Shown: one piece after another, positions 17,642 through 28,888 of the stretch
Numbering within the stretch: position 1 is the stretch's first letter
Layout: every line of letters starts with the position of its first letter
Origin: JBBPYC01 sp038200275
GTDB taxonomy: Bacteria; Pseudomonadota; Gammaproteobacteria; Burkholderiales; Burkholderiaceae_C
Length of the DNA: 64,000 nucleotides
Direction: 5' to 3'
Assembly (NCBI GenBank): GCA_038200275.1
Contig: JBBPYC010000055.1
Location: 1-64,000, forward strand
The notes under the pieces: model-generated
What the model was told of the DNA's origin: nothing
What the model saw: only the letters and a program-made list of their open reading frames with translations
The model's database searches: none
Position numbers and translations under genes: made by a program

Positions 17642-18313
17642 TCATGACGATTGGGTGCTTAATTTGAGCCCCATTCCGACCAGAAATGTTTCTGAGGACT
17701 TGTCGCGTGAGGATTTGGGTTTGAACGGCTTGACGACTTTGAAGCGGCCTTTGAATGCCTTCACGATCTGGCTGTAGCCACTGCCATGAAACAGCTTGAC
17801 GACCAGCGCGCCGTCCGCCTTCATATGCTGTTCGCTGAATTCGACCGCGAGCTCGACCAGATGGGTGATGCGCGCTGCGTCGGCCGATTCGATCCCCGAT
17901 AGGTTAGGTGCCATGTCGGACACCACCACGTCAGCCAACCGGCCATCAAGCATCTGGGCGAGTTGCTCGCTTACCGCCGTTTCACGAAAATCGCCAAGCA
18001 GGAACTCGACGCCTTCAATCGGCTTCATCGGCAGCAGATCGAGCGCAAGAATACGGCCATTCAACTCGCCCACTGCTGCGCCCGCTGGCGACAATTTGCG
18101 TCGCAGGTACTGACTCCAGGCCCCGGGCGCGCTGCCCAAGTCGACCACCCAGTCACCCGGCGCGATCAGGTGCAACGCCTCGTCGATTTCCTTCAGTTTG
18201 TAGGCCGCACGCGCGCGGTAGCCGTCTTTGGCGGCCAGCTTCACGTACGGGTCGTTGACATGGTCGTTCAACCATGCTTTGTTGATCTTGCGGCTTTTGC
18301 TTTTGACTTTCAT
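17642..18313 (-). CDS. rlmE: 23S rRNA 2'-O-methyltransferase (U2552), RlmE/FtsJ
   Basis: SAM-dependent methyltransferase of 223 residues that modifies U2552 in the ribosomal A-loop, a late 50S assembly step. I start at ATG 18313 (MKVKSKSRK); upstream codons are not conserved. SAM motif VVDLGSAPGAWSQ, then catalytic residues in the family K-D-K-E order: YKLKEID, SDMAPNLSG, LVVKLFHGSG and SSETFLV. Divergent from yhbY with only 26 bp between starts, so promoters must overlap the coding sequences or each other. Confidence 0.96.
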   Translation of the reverse strand: MKVKSKSRKINKAWLNDHVNDPYVKLAAKDGYRARAAYKLKEIDEALHLIAPGDWVVDLGSAPGAWSQYLRRKLSPAGAAVGELNGRILALDLLPMKPIEGVEFLLGDFRETAVSEQLAQMLDGRLADVVVSDMAPNLSGIESADAARITHLVELAVEFSEQHMKADGALVVKLFHGSGYSQIVKAFKGRFKVVKPFKPKSSRDKSSETFLVGMGLKLSTQSS

Positions 18314-18339
18314 GGGGTATCCGGCTCGATAATAGGCAA

Positions 18340-18816
18340 ATGCCTCAAATTCAACTGACGGTGGCTCAGCGCAAGCAGCACCGCGCGGACGCACACCACC
18401 TCGATCCCGTGGTCGCGATCGGCAACGGCGGCCTCACGCCAGCTGTGTTGCGCGAAGCCGATGCGGCACTCAACGCGCACGGGCTGATCAAGATCCGCGT
18501 GCACGGGGACGACCGCACCGCACGTGAAGCGCTCTATCAACAACTCGCCGATGAGCTGAACGCTGCGCCCATCCAGCACATCGGCAAGTTGTTGCTGCTG
18601 TGGCGCCCGCAGCCGGAGCCTGAGAAGATCGTCGACCCGGACCGCCGCCCCGGCCCGCGTGACGTCAAGGTGCTGAAGTACAGCAAGCGCGGCGGGCAGC
18701 GGCCCGAAGTGCGCACCTTGCGCGTGCTCGGCAATCAGCGATTGTCGGCCGGCGGTCAAGTCAAACGCGCCAAAGCAAAGCCGCCAGTCAGCATCAAGAA
18801 GCGCAGCCAAACCTGA
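18340..18816 (+). CDS. yhbY: YhbY family ribosome assembly RNA-binding protein
   Basis: A 158-residue protein with an N-terminal CRM domain (TVAQRKQHRADAHHLDPVV, the GxxG loop GNGGLT, HGLIKIRV). CRM proteins associate with pre-50S particles. The C-terminal half is a long basic extension rich in Lys, Arg and Pro that E. coli YhbY (97 residues) lacks, probably an extra RNA-binding tail. Divergently paired with rlmE, a widely conserved arrangement linking two 50S assembly functions. Confidence 0.93.
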   Translation: MPQIQLTVAQRKQHRADAHHLDPVVAIGNGGLTPAVLREADAALNAHGLIKIRVHGDDRTAREALYQQLADELNAAPIQHIGKLLLLWRPQPEPEKIVDPDRRPGPRDVKVLKYSKRGGQRPEVRTLRVLGNQRLSAGGQVKRAKAKPPVSIKKRSQT

Positions 18817-18938
18817 CGCTTACTTCCGCACGTTGCACCTGACGGTCTGCTCTTTGTGTTCCCTCGTCGGAAGTGGCGCCTACGGGGCTTTGGTAGTTTG
18901 CCTCGGCCGCAGCAGTCAGACTAGGTGCTGCCGGCTTG

Positions 18939-19400
18939 CTAACCAATCACCGTTGCAGTTTGATGCGTTGCTGTTGACGGCAGCAACCACACCAGCGCAC
19001 CGGCACATAGCCATTGGCCCAGATACATCGCGCTGCCGACGCCGTGCCAAAGCTTCAAGCTCTCCCGCGCGAGAATGCGAGGCGCGACGGCAAACTCCAC
19101 GAGCAGCGCCAGCAACAGGCCAGTCACTATCAACATAGTAGCAAGCGGCGCAGATCTGGCCTGAGCCGCAACCGTGTTCCGTTTCAAACAAAGCAACAAC
19201 AGCACACCGCATCCCACCGACACCCAAGTCTGCGCCGAAAACAATTGCGCTGCCATGTTGCCGGCCATGGCCGACGATGACAGCTTGGCAAACAGCATCG
19301 GCACGACCAGCAGTCCAAGCGTGCTGAGCGATCCCCACCACAGCGCGGCGGCGAACGTTCGGAGCCGGTCGATCCACATCGGATGCAACCGTCGACTCAA
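18939..19400 (-). CDS. DUF4149 (TMEM205-like) membrane protein
   Basis: A 153-residue inner-membrane protein with about four hydrophobic segments. It starts MSRRLHPMWIDRLRTFAAALWWGS; an ATG at 19379 is an alternative start. The pattern (LWWGSLSTLGLLVVPMLFAKL, then VEFAVAPRIL and a final LW..GSAMYL) matches the DUF4149 family. It commonly sits beside greA and carB in Burkholderiales, as here, 10 nt upstream of the greA end on the same strand. Function unknown. Confidence 0.85.
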   Translation of the reverse strand: MSRRLHPMWIDRLRTFAAALWWGSLSTLGLLVVPMLFAKLSSSAMAGNMAAQLFSAQTWVSVGCGVLLLLCLKRNTVAAQARSAPLATMLIVTGLLLALLVEFAVAPRILARESLKLWHGVGSAMYLGQWLCAGALVWLLPSTATHQTATVIG

Positions 19401-19410
19401 ACCATCCGCT

Positions 19411-19890
19411 TCATTGGTAGCTCACGCCTACCACTTCAAACCGCAGGATGCCGCCCGGCGCTTCCACCTCGGCGGTGTCGCCTTCTTCCTTGCCGATCAA
19501 CGCGCGCGCGATCGGGCTGCCGATGTTGATCCGGCCTTCTTTCAAATCGGCCTCGTCCTCGCCGACGATCTGATACTTCACACGAGCGCCAGAGTCTTCG
19601 TTCTCGAGCTCCACCGTCGTGCCGAACACGACCTTGCCTCCCGCATCCAACGCGCTTGGGTCGATGATCTGCGCCATCGACAACTTGCTGTCGATCTCCT
19701 GAATCCGGCCTTCGATGAAGCCCTGGCGGTCCTTGGCCGCCTCGTACTCGGCGTTCTCGCTCAGGTCGCCCTGCGCGCGCGCTTCAGCGATCGCCTGGAT
19801 CACGCCGGGGCGCTCCACGGTCTTCAAATGGTGCAGTTCGGCCTTGAGCTTGTCAGCACCGCGCTGCGTGATCGGGATGGAAGTCGCCAT
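19411..19890 (-). CDS. greA: Transcription elongation factor GreA
   Basis: A 159-residue factor that enters the RNA polymerase secondary channel and stimulates cleavage of backtracked RNA. The N-terminal coiled coil ends in the acidic tip GDLSENAEYEAAKDRQ; the tip Asp and Glu are the catalytic pair. The C-terminal FKBP-like domain begins near KVVFGTTVELE. ATG 19890 gives the usual start MATSIPIT. It is 113 nt after carB on the same strand. Confidence 0.98.
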   Translation of the reverse strand: MATSIPITQRGADKLKAELHHLKTVERPGVIQAIAEARAQGDLSENAEYEAAKDRQGFIEGRIQEIDSKLSMAQIIDPSALDAGGKVVFGTTVELENEDSGARVKYQIVGEDEADLKEGRINIGSPIARALIGKEEGDTAEVEAPGGILRFEVVGVSYQ

Positions 19891-20003
19891 GATGTTTTCA
19901 GTTTCCAAAAGCAGACCGCCGAACGAGCGTCCGGCGGAAATATGTGAGCAGGCTGTGCCGGCCTGCATGTGATGCTTAGTGTACTTCGGGGTTCGCGCGG
20001 TAT

Positions 20004-23288
<3,285 letters not shown>

Positions 23289-23372
23289 CGCTTGGGTCTT
23301 TCGCGCCGCCGCTGCGGCTTATGGGTTCAGCGCAGCCGAAGCCGCTGCAATGAAATATCTGGGGGCGTGGCC

Positions 23373-23412
23373 AGGCCGTCAGGCCGTCAGGCCGTCAGGC
23401 CGTCAGGCCGTC
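23373..23412. repeat. Five tandem copies of AGGCCGTC spanning the carA stop
   Basis: Perfect 8-bp units at 23373-23380, 23381-23388, 23389-23396, 23397-23404 and 23405-23412. The carA stop (minus strand, 23403-23405) lies in the array, so the last carA codons (Val-Thr-Ala-stop) are written by the repeat. Confidence 0.9.
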
Positions 23413-24587
23413 ACCGCAACCTTGCGTGCGGCCATCGCCGCGATGAATCGATCGAATAACGAGCCCACATCGTGCGGCCCCGGCGCACCTTCCGGGTGGC
23501 CCTGAAAGCCAAACGCTGGCCGGTCTACTCGCTCGATGCCCTGCAACGTGCCGTCGAACAGGCTGACATGCGTGGCACGCAGCGTCGAAGGCAGGCTGTC
23601 GGCATCGACGGCGAAGCCGTGGTTCTGACTTGTGATGCCGACTCGGCCGGTGTCGAGATCCTTCACCGGATGGTTCGCGCCACGGTGGCCGAACTTCATC
23701 TTGAAGGTGACTGCGCCGTGTGCGAGCGCGAGGAGCTGGTGGCCCAAGCAGATGCCGAAAGTCGGCAGGCCCGCATCGACCAGTTCGCGCACCGTGCGAA
23801 TCGCATAGTCGCAAGGCTCCGGGTCGCCTGGGCCGTTCGAAAGATACACGCCGTCGGGCGACATCGCCATGACATCGGCCGCAGACGTGTGCGCCGGCAC
23901 CACGGTGATGCGGCAACCACGCTGGGCCAGCATGCGCAAGCTGTTTCGCTTGATACCGAAGTCATAGGCGACGACGTGGAACGCGGGCTCGTCTTGCTCG
24001 CCGAAGCCGTCCTCGAGCGTCCACTCGGTCTGCTGCCACGTATAGCTCTTCGTGGTCGATACGACCTTGGCCAAGTCAAGGCCGGCCATGTCGGGGGCAG
24101 CACGCGCCGCAGCTATGGCCTGCTCGATCGCCTCGGGTGTGACGACGTCGCCCACAGCAAGCGCGAGCAGACAGCCGTTTTGCGCACCGCCACGCCGCAG
24201 GATGCGGGTCAGCCGCCGCGTGTCGATGCCGGCGATCGCGACCGTGCGGTTGCTTCGCAGATAGTCCGACAGCGTGGTGGTTGCACGAAAGTTTGATTCA
24301 AGCATTGCCAGATCGCGGATCACGAGGCCGGTCGCGTGCACCTTGCTGGATTCGACGTCCTCCTCATTCACGCCGGTGTTGCCGATGTGCGGATAGGTCA
24401 ACGTGACGATCTGCTGACAGTAGCTCGGGTCGGTCAGGATTTCCTGATAACCCGTCATCGACGTGTTGAACACCACCTCGCCGACCGACTGGCCGGTGGC
24501 GCCGATCGAGATGCCCTGGAACACCGTGCCGTCCGCCAGCGCCAGGATGGCGGCCGGCTGGTTGCTGGACTGAAGGGACGAAAGCAC
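23403..24587 (-). CDS. carA: Carbamoyl-phosphate synthase small chain (glutamine amidotransferase)
   Basis: A 394-residue subunit that hydrolyses glutamine and channels ammonia to CarB. I use GTG 24587 (VLSSLQSSNQ), with CGGAG about 6 nt upstream; an ATG at 24629 is possible but adds non-conserved residues. An N-terminal CarA domain (VGEVVFNTSMTGYQEILTDP) precedes the class I glutaminase with nucleophile Cys280 in FGICLGHQLL and the catalytic His in GFQGHPEGAPGPHD. The C-terminus is encoded in an 8-bp tandem repeat. Confidence 0.97.
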   Translation of the reverse strand: MLSSLQSSNQPAAILALADGTVFQGISIGATGQSVGEVVFNTSMTGYQEILTDPSYCQQIVTLTYPHIGNTGVNEEDVESSKVHATGLVIRDLAMLESNFRATTTLSDYLRSNRTVAIAGIDTRRLTRILRRGGAQNGCLLALAVGDVVTPEAIEQAIAAARAAPDMAGLDLAKVVSTTKSYTWQQTEWTLEDGFGEQDEPAFHVVAYDFGIKRNSLRMLAQRGCRITVVPAHTSAADVMAMSPDGVYLSNGPGDPEPCDYAIRTVRELVDAGLPTFGICLGHQLLALAHGAVTFKMKFGHRGANHPVKDLDTGRVGITSQNHGFAVDADSLPSTLRATHVSLFDGTLQGIERVDRPAFGFQGHPEGAPGPHDVGSLFDRFIAAMAARKVAVTA

Positions 24588-24767
24588 TGGGAACTCCGAA
24601 ACGTTCGTCGCGGTCGCCCGCGCAAGCAACCGACGGCTTGAGTGCCGGGGTGCTGACGCTATGTGCTTCGAAGGGATTGCCTGAGATGCGCGCGGGCGGC
24701 GGGACAGCTGGAAAAAGGCGAAAAAACGCTGGAGCGATTGTATCCGAGCGCTTTTTTGGGTGGTCCC

Positions 24768-25535
24768 TCAGATGCGCCGCGCTGCTGCACTTGCATGCAG
24801 ACAGATCGCTGCGGCCGCGGCCACGTTCAACGACTCTTCACCGCCCGGCTGCGCAATGCGGATCGCCACACCAGCGCGCGCTGCCAGCTCGGTGCCGATG
24901 CCCTGCCCTTCGTGCCCGAACACCCAGGCGTGCGCCGTGTCAGGCAGCCGGGCTTGGTGCAGCCACGCGCCGCGATGCGAGCTGGTTTGCAGCATGGGCA
25001 CGTCGAGCGCGTCCAGCTCGGACAGCGTGCACCCTTCGACCAGGCGCAGGCTGAAATGCGCGCCCATGCCCGCGCGCATCACTTTCGGGCTCCAGAGACC
25101 GACCGTGCCCTTCAGCGCGATTAACTGGCCGAAGCCGAACGCCGCCGCACTGCGCAGGATGGAGCCGACGTTGCCAGCGTCCTGCAGTCGGTCCAGGATC
25201 ACGCTGGGCATGTTCGGTGCAACGCTTGTCGTCATCGGTAGCCGCAGCAGCATGCCGCAGCCTGTTGGCGCTTCCAGTGCGCTGATGGTGGCAAACAGCT
25301 TGTCCGCGATTACTACCATTTTGGTAGCAGAATGCCAAGGCAGTGCCTGCGCCCTGGCCACAAAAGACTCGGAAACGACTGCCATCTCAGGCGGTTCCCC
25401 TCGCGCTGCCGCGGCACCGCACAGATGCTCGCCCTCGATCCAGACGCGGCCGTGCTTGCGATAACCACCACTGTCCTGCGCAAGCTGGCGCAGTTCCTTG
25501 ATGAGCGGGTTGTCGCGCGACTGGATCACGGTCAT
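24768..25535 (-). CDS. TrmH/SpoU family RNA 2'-O-methyltransferase
   Basis: A 255-residue protein starting MTVIQSRDNPLIKELRQLA. An N-terminal substrate-binding domain precedes the SPOUT knot with the three motifs: motif 1 ILDRLQDAGNVGSILRSAAAFG, motif 2 VFGHEGQGIG, motif 3 QPGGEESLNVAAAAAI. It is related to RlmB and TrmH; the exact target nucleotide is unknown. The frame stays open upstream through a G-rich tandem repeat that would encode a Pro-Pro-Ala run, but homology begins at ATG 25535. It lies in the rnhB-carA interval on the same strand. Confidence 0.92.
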   Translation of the reverse strand: MTVIQSRDNPLIKELRQLAQDSGGYRKHGRVWIEGEHLCGAAAARGEPPEMAVVSESFVARAQALPWHSATKMVVIADKLFATISALEAPTGCGMLLRLPMTTSVAPNMPSVILDRLQDAGNVGSILRSAAAFGFGQLIALKGTVGLWSPKVMRAGMGAHFSLRLVEGCTLSELDALDVPMLQTSSHRGAWLHQARLPDTAHAWVFGHEGQGIGTELAARAGVAIRIAQPGGEESLNVAAAAAICLHASAAARRI

Positions 25536-25560
25536 GGGCGCGCATCCATTGGCACCACAC

Positions 25561-25614
25561 GCGGGGGGTGCGGGGGGTGCGGGGGGTGCGGGGGGTGCGG
25601 GGGGTGCGGGGGGT
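25561..25614. repeat. Six tandem copies of a 9-bp G-rich unit (GCGGGGGGT)
   Basis: Perfect head-to-tail copies immediately upstream (26-79 nt) of the methyltransferase start. Six runs of six G on the plus strand could form G-quadruplexes; the minus strand is the C-rich non-template strand for the downstream gene. Copy-number change would alter the leader length in steps of 9 nt. Confidence 0.95.
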
Positions 25615-25710
25615 GCGATGGTCTGAGGGACAGGCGAATTTGAGAGCGTTGCCGGACGCCGCAACTCAAGGGTTCGGCTCGGCGATACGACTTCTGTCGT
25701 GCCTGGGCAT

Positions 25711-26340
25711 TTACGACGCGCATGCTTGTCTCCGGTGCGGAGCAGCCAACGCCTGCCGTTGCAACACACGCGCCACGGGCGCAAAACCGCGGCGATGTTC
25801 GCTGCAGGCGCCGTGCACGCTCAGCGCAAGCAAATGCTGCGCGGTGCCGTAGCCTTTGTGCTGCGCAAAGCCATATTCTGGAAACCGCGTGTCCAGTTCA
25901 ACGCAAAGCCGGTCGCGCGCGACCTTGGCCAGGATCGATGCCGCCGAGATCGCGGGCACGACGGCATCCCCGCCGATGATGGCCTGTGCGGACATCGGCA
26001 GCAGCGGCAACCGATTGCCGTCGACCAGCACGTGGTTCGGCGCGATCGCCAAGCCGAGCACGGCACGGCGCATGGCAAGCAGCGTGGCATGCAGGATGTT
26101 GAGCCGCTCGATTTCGTCGACATCGGCTTGTGCGACCGACCAGCCCAGCGCGTGCGTTTTGATTTGCTCGGCCAGCCGCTCGCGCTGCGGTGCGCTCAAT
26201 ACTTTCGAGTCGGCCAGTCCTTCGATCAGCCGATTTGGATCCAGCACGACGGCGGCAGCCACCACCGGGCCGGCCAGTGGGCCACGACCCGCTTCGTCGA
26301 CGCCGGCGACACGCCCCGACGCGAAGCCCTTGTCAGCCAC
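25711..26340 (-). CDS. rnhB: Ribonuclease HII
   Basis: Removes ribonucleotides from DNA and RNA-DNA hybrids. Acidic active-site residues occur in GVDEAGRGPLAGP (Asp, Glu), LVDGNRLP and the later Asp of LAKVARDR. I choose GTG 26340 (VADKGFASGR), giving 209 residues and the usual spacing to GVDE. ATG 26364 is an alternative. Either start overlaps the lpxB 3' end, so translation is probably coupled. It closes the lipid A gene block, as in many Proteobacteria. Confidence 0.93.
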   Translation of the reverse strand: MADKGFASGRVAGVDEAGRGPLAGPVVAAAVVLDPNRLIEGLADSKVLSAPQRERLAEQIKTHALGWSVAQADVDEIERLNILHATLLAMRRAVLGLAIAPNHVLVDGNRLPLLPMSAQAIIGGDAVVPAISAASILAKVARDRLCVELDTRFPEYGFAQHKGYGTAQHLLALSVHGACSEHRRGFAPVARVLQRQALAAPHRRQACAS

Positions 26341-27469
26341 GCTGCAACATGCGTTCAATCGCATCGCCGGCCAGTTGCGCGGTGTCGCGGCGCAGCGTGT
26401 GGTGCAGTTCGGTGAAGCGCTGCTGTACTTGGTCGACCTGCTGCGGCGCTTTGAACCAACCGAGCACGGCATCGGCCAAGGCCTGCGGTGTCGCTTCGTC
26501 CTGCAGGATTTCGGGCACGACGAAATCGCGGCACAGAATGTTCGGCAGCCCGACCCAGGGCTGCAGGTTCCTGCCGCGCATGATCCGGTAGGACAGCCGG
26601 TTCATGTGATACGAGATCACCATCGGGCGCTTGAACAACGCGGCTTCCAGCGTCGCGGTGCCGCTGGCGACCAGTGTCACGTCGCAGGCCGCCAGCGCGT
26701 CGTGCGAATGCCCCGTCACGATCTGGGCTGCCACGCCGGCAGACTTCGCAATCCCCTCGATGTGCGCACGCAGAAACGGCACGGCTGGCACAATCACTTG
26801 CAACACGGGCATTTTTTGCCGCACGCGTTCTGCTGCCGCCAGAAAGCGCGCAGCCAAGTGATCGACCTCCGCCTTGCGGCTGCCCGGCAGCAGCGCCAGC
26901 ACGGGTTGCTCCAGGTTCAGGCCGAGTTTTGCGCGTGCTGCCGCACGGTCCGGCTGCAGCGGGATCACGCCGGCCAGCGGGTGCCCGACATAAGTTGCCG
27001 CAATGCCGTGCTGAGCAAGCAAGTCCGGCTCGAATGGAAAGATGCACAGCACGTGATCGGCTGCGGCTTTCAGCCTGACCAGTTTCTCCACGCGCCAAGC
27101 CCAGAATGATGGGCTCACGAAATGCACAGTGCGAATGCCGGCGGCCTTGAGACGCGCCTCGAGCGAGAAGTTGAAGTCCGGCGCATCGACGCCGATGAAC
27201 ACATCGGGCCGCTCGGCGGACATGCGCTGCGTCAGTTGCCGGCGCAACGCAAGCAGTTGCCCAAGCTTCGGCAGCACTTCCAGATAGCCACGCACCGACA
27301 GCACATCACTCGACTGCCAAGCATCGAAGCCGCGCGACGCAAGCTGTGGCCCACCGACGCCGAACGCCTGCAAGTCGGGCCAGCGCGCACGCAGGCCGTC
27401 AAGCAGCAAAGCGGCGAGCAGATCGCCCGACGCTTCGCCCGCGACAAGGCCGAAGCGGTGCGACGCCAC
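26333..27469 (-). CDS. lpxB: Lipid-A-disaccharide synthase
   Basis: A 378-residue peripheral membrane glycosyltransferase (GT19) joining UDP-2,3-diacylglucosamine and lipid X. The N-terminal motif GLVAGEASGDLLAA, the FIGVDAPDFNF segment, the membrane-interacting SPSFWAWR and the C-terminal LPGSRKAEVD and VASGTATLEAAL nucleotide-binding motifs are all present. It starts directly at the end of lpxA with no gap, and its end overlaps rnhB. Confidence 0.97.
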   Translation of the reverse strand: MASHRFGLVAGEASGDLLAALLLDGLRARWPDLQAFGVGGPQLASRGFDAWQSSDVLSVRGYLEVLPKLGQLLALRRQLTQRMSAERPDVFIGVDAPDFNFSLEARLKAAGIRTVHFVSPSFWAWRVEKLVRLKAAADHVLCIFPFEPDLLAQHGIAATYVGHPLAGVIPLQPDRAAARAKLGLNLEQPVLALLPGSRKAEVDHLAARFLAAAERVRQKMPVLQVIVPAVPFLRAHIEGIAKSAGVAAQIVTGHSHDALAACDVTLVASGTATLEAALFKRPMVISYHMNRLSYRIMRGRNLQPWVGLPNILCRDFVVPEILQDEATPQALADAVLGWFKAPQQVDQVQQRFTELHHTLRRDTAQLAGDAIERMLQRG

Positions 27470-28288
27470 TTACCGCGCGATACCGCGCTCGGCTTGCCGC
27501 AGGAAGTCGAGCATCAATGCACGATCGGCGTGCAGGTTGTTGGCGTCTTCCGTTGTGCTGACTTCACCGGTTGGCTCATTCGCCGTTGATTCCAGCTGCG
27601 CCCGAGCCGCTTCAAGCGTCAGGTTCTCACGGTAGAGCAGCCGGTACATGCGCTTGATCGCAACCAGCCGCGCAGGCGAAAAACCGCGCCGGCGCAGACC
27701 TTCCGAGTTGATGCCTTGCGCCGAAGCCGGACTGCCAGTCACCGTCATGAACGGCGGCACATCCTGCGAAAGCCGAGTCTGGAAACCTGCCATCGCGTGG
27801 GCGCCGACACGCACGAACTGATGCACACCACTTTGCCCACCAATGAACACCCAATCGCCCAAGTGCACGTGCCCAGCCAACTGTGCGAGATTGGCCATGA
27901 TGATGTGGTTGCCCAGCTGGCAGTCGTGCGCAAGGTGCACATACGCCATCAGCCAGTTGTCATTGCCTACGCGCGTGACGCCGCCGTCTTGCACAGTGCC
28001 GAGATTGAATGTGCAGAACTCGCGGATCGTGTTGTCGTCGCCGATCTCGAGACGGGTCGGCTCGCCCGCGTATTTCTTGTCCTGTGGCGCCGCACCGAGT
28101 GAGCAGAACTGCCAGATGCGGTTGTTGCGACCGATGGTGGTGTGGCCTTCGATCACGCAATGTGACCCGACCGTGCTGCCAGCCCCGATCTGCACATGCG
28201 GCCCGATGACGCTGAACGGGCCAATGCGGACGTCGGCCGCTAGTTCAGCGTGCGAGTCCACCAGCGCAGTCGGATGAATCTCAGGCAT
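27470..28288 (-). CDS. lpxA: UDP-N-acetylglucosamine acyltransferase
   Basis: A 272-residue first enzyme of lipid A synthesis, moving a 3-hydroxyacyl chain from ACP to UDP-GlcNAc. It is a left-handed beta helix: hexapeptide repeats (IGPFSVIGPHVQIGAGSTVG, VEGHTTIGRN) run from residue about 15. The catalytic His lies in the VHLAHDCQLGNH segment. The C-terminal helical domain follows (RGFSPARLVAIKRMYRLLY). It is 162 nt downstream of fabZ and abuts lpxB. Confidence 0.97.
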   Translation of the reverse strand: MPEIHPTALVDSHAELAADVRIGPFSVIGPHVQIGAGSTVGSHCVIEGHTTIGRNNRIWQFCSLGAAPQDKKYAGEPTRLEIGDDNTIREFCTFNLGTVQDGGVTRVGNDNWLMAYVHLAHDCQLGNHIIMANLAQLAGHVHLGDWVFIGGQSGVHQFVRVGAHAMAGFQTRLSQDVPPFMTVTGSPASAQGINSEGLRRRGFSPARLVAIKRMYRLLYRENLTLEAARAQLESTANEPTGEVSTTEDANNLHADRALMLDFLRQAERGIAR

Positions 28289-28450
28289 ATCCCAGTGGAA
28301 TCCAGCGGTATTCGGTAGCGCTTGCTAGCGACGCAACCGCTGTGACCCATTCCATCGGGGGCAGCGGAACTGGCTCCGCCAGGCCGCAGACACCGCCCCC
28401 CGGTGAGGAGATAGCTCGACAAGCCGACCGAAGGCTGGAGGAGCGCTTTA

Positions 28451-28888
28451 TCACAGCGAACGCATCGTGCACATGAGCTGTGCTTCGCAGGCCAGTGCCT
28501 CACCAACGCGGGCCTGGCACGAATAGCGATACACCCCCCCACGCGATCGGTCGAAATCGACATCGACGATCAGCTGATCGCCTGGTTCGACCGGCCGCTT
28601 GAAACGCGCGCCATCGATGCCGACGAAGTAGTAGACCGAATCTTCGTCGGGCCCGGTGTCTTCCGTAGCAAACGACAACAGCGCAGCGGCCTGGGCCATC
28701 GATTCAAGGATCAGCACGCCCGGCATCACCGGACGATGCGGGAAGTGGCCGGAGAAAAACGGCTCGTTGATCGTGACGTTCTTCAACGCCTTGATGCGCT
28801 TGCCCTTGTCCATCTCGAGCACCCGGTCCAGCAGCAAAAACGGATAGCGGTGCGGCAGCCGCCGCAAAATCTGGTGGATGTCGATCAT
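28451..28888 (-). CDS. fabZ: 3-hydroxyacyl-ACP dehydratase FabZ
   Basis: A 145-residue hot-dog fold dehydratase of fatty acid elongation that competes with LpxA for 3-hydroxyacyl-ACP. Start ATG 28888 (MIDIHQILRRLPHRYPFLLLD) overlaps the lpxD stop as ATGA. The active-site loop GHFPHRPVMPG places the catalytic His at about 48 and the Glu at about 62 (LILESMAQ). A 162-nt non-coding gap to lpxA is the widest in this block. Confidence 0.97.
   Translation of the reverse strand: MIDIHQILRRLPHRYPFLLLDRVLEMDKGKRIKALKNVTINEPFFSGHFPHRPVMPGVLILESMAQAAALLSFATEDTGPDEDSVYYFVGIDGARFKRPVEPGDQLIVDVDFDRSRGGVYRYSCQARVGEALACEAQLMCTMRSL

Noticed and set aside
23373..25614. CRISPR-like repeats
   Set aside because: The arrays are simple head-to-tail 8- and 9-bp units without spacers.
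24768..25784. A longer methyltransferase starting upstream with a Pro-Pro-Ala repeat
   Set aside because: Homology and a sensible start are at 25535; the repeat is more likely untranslated leader.
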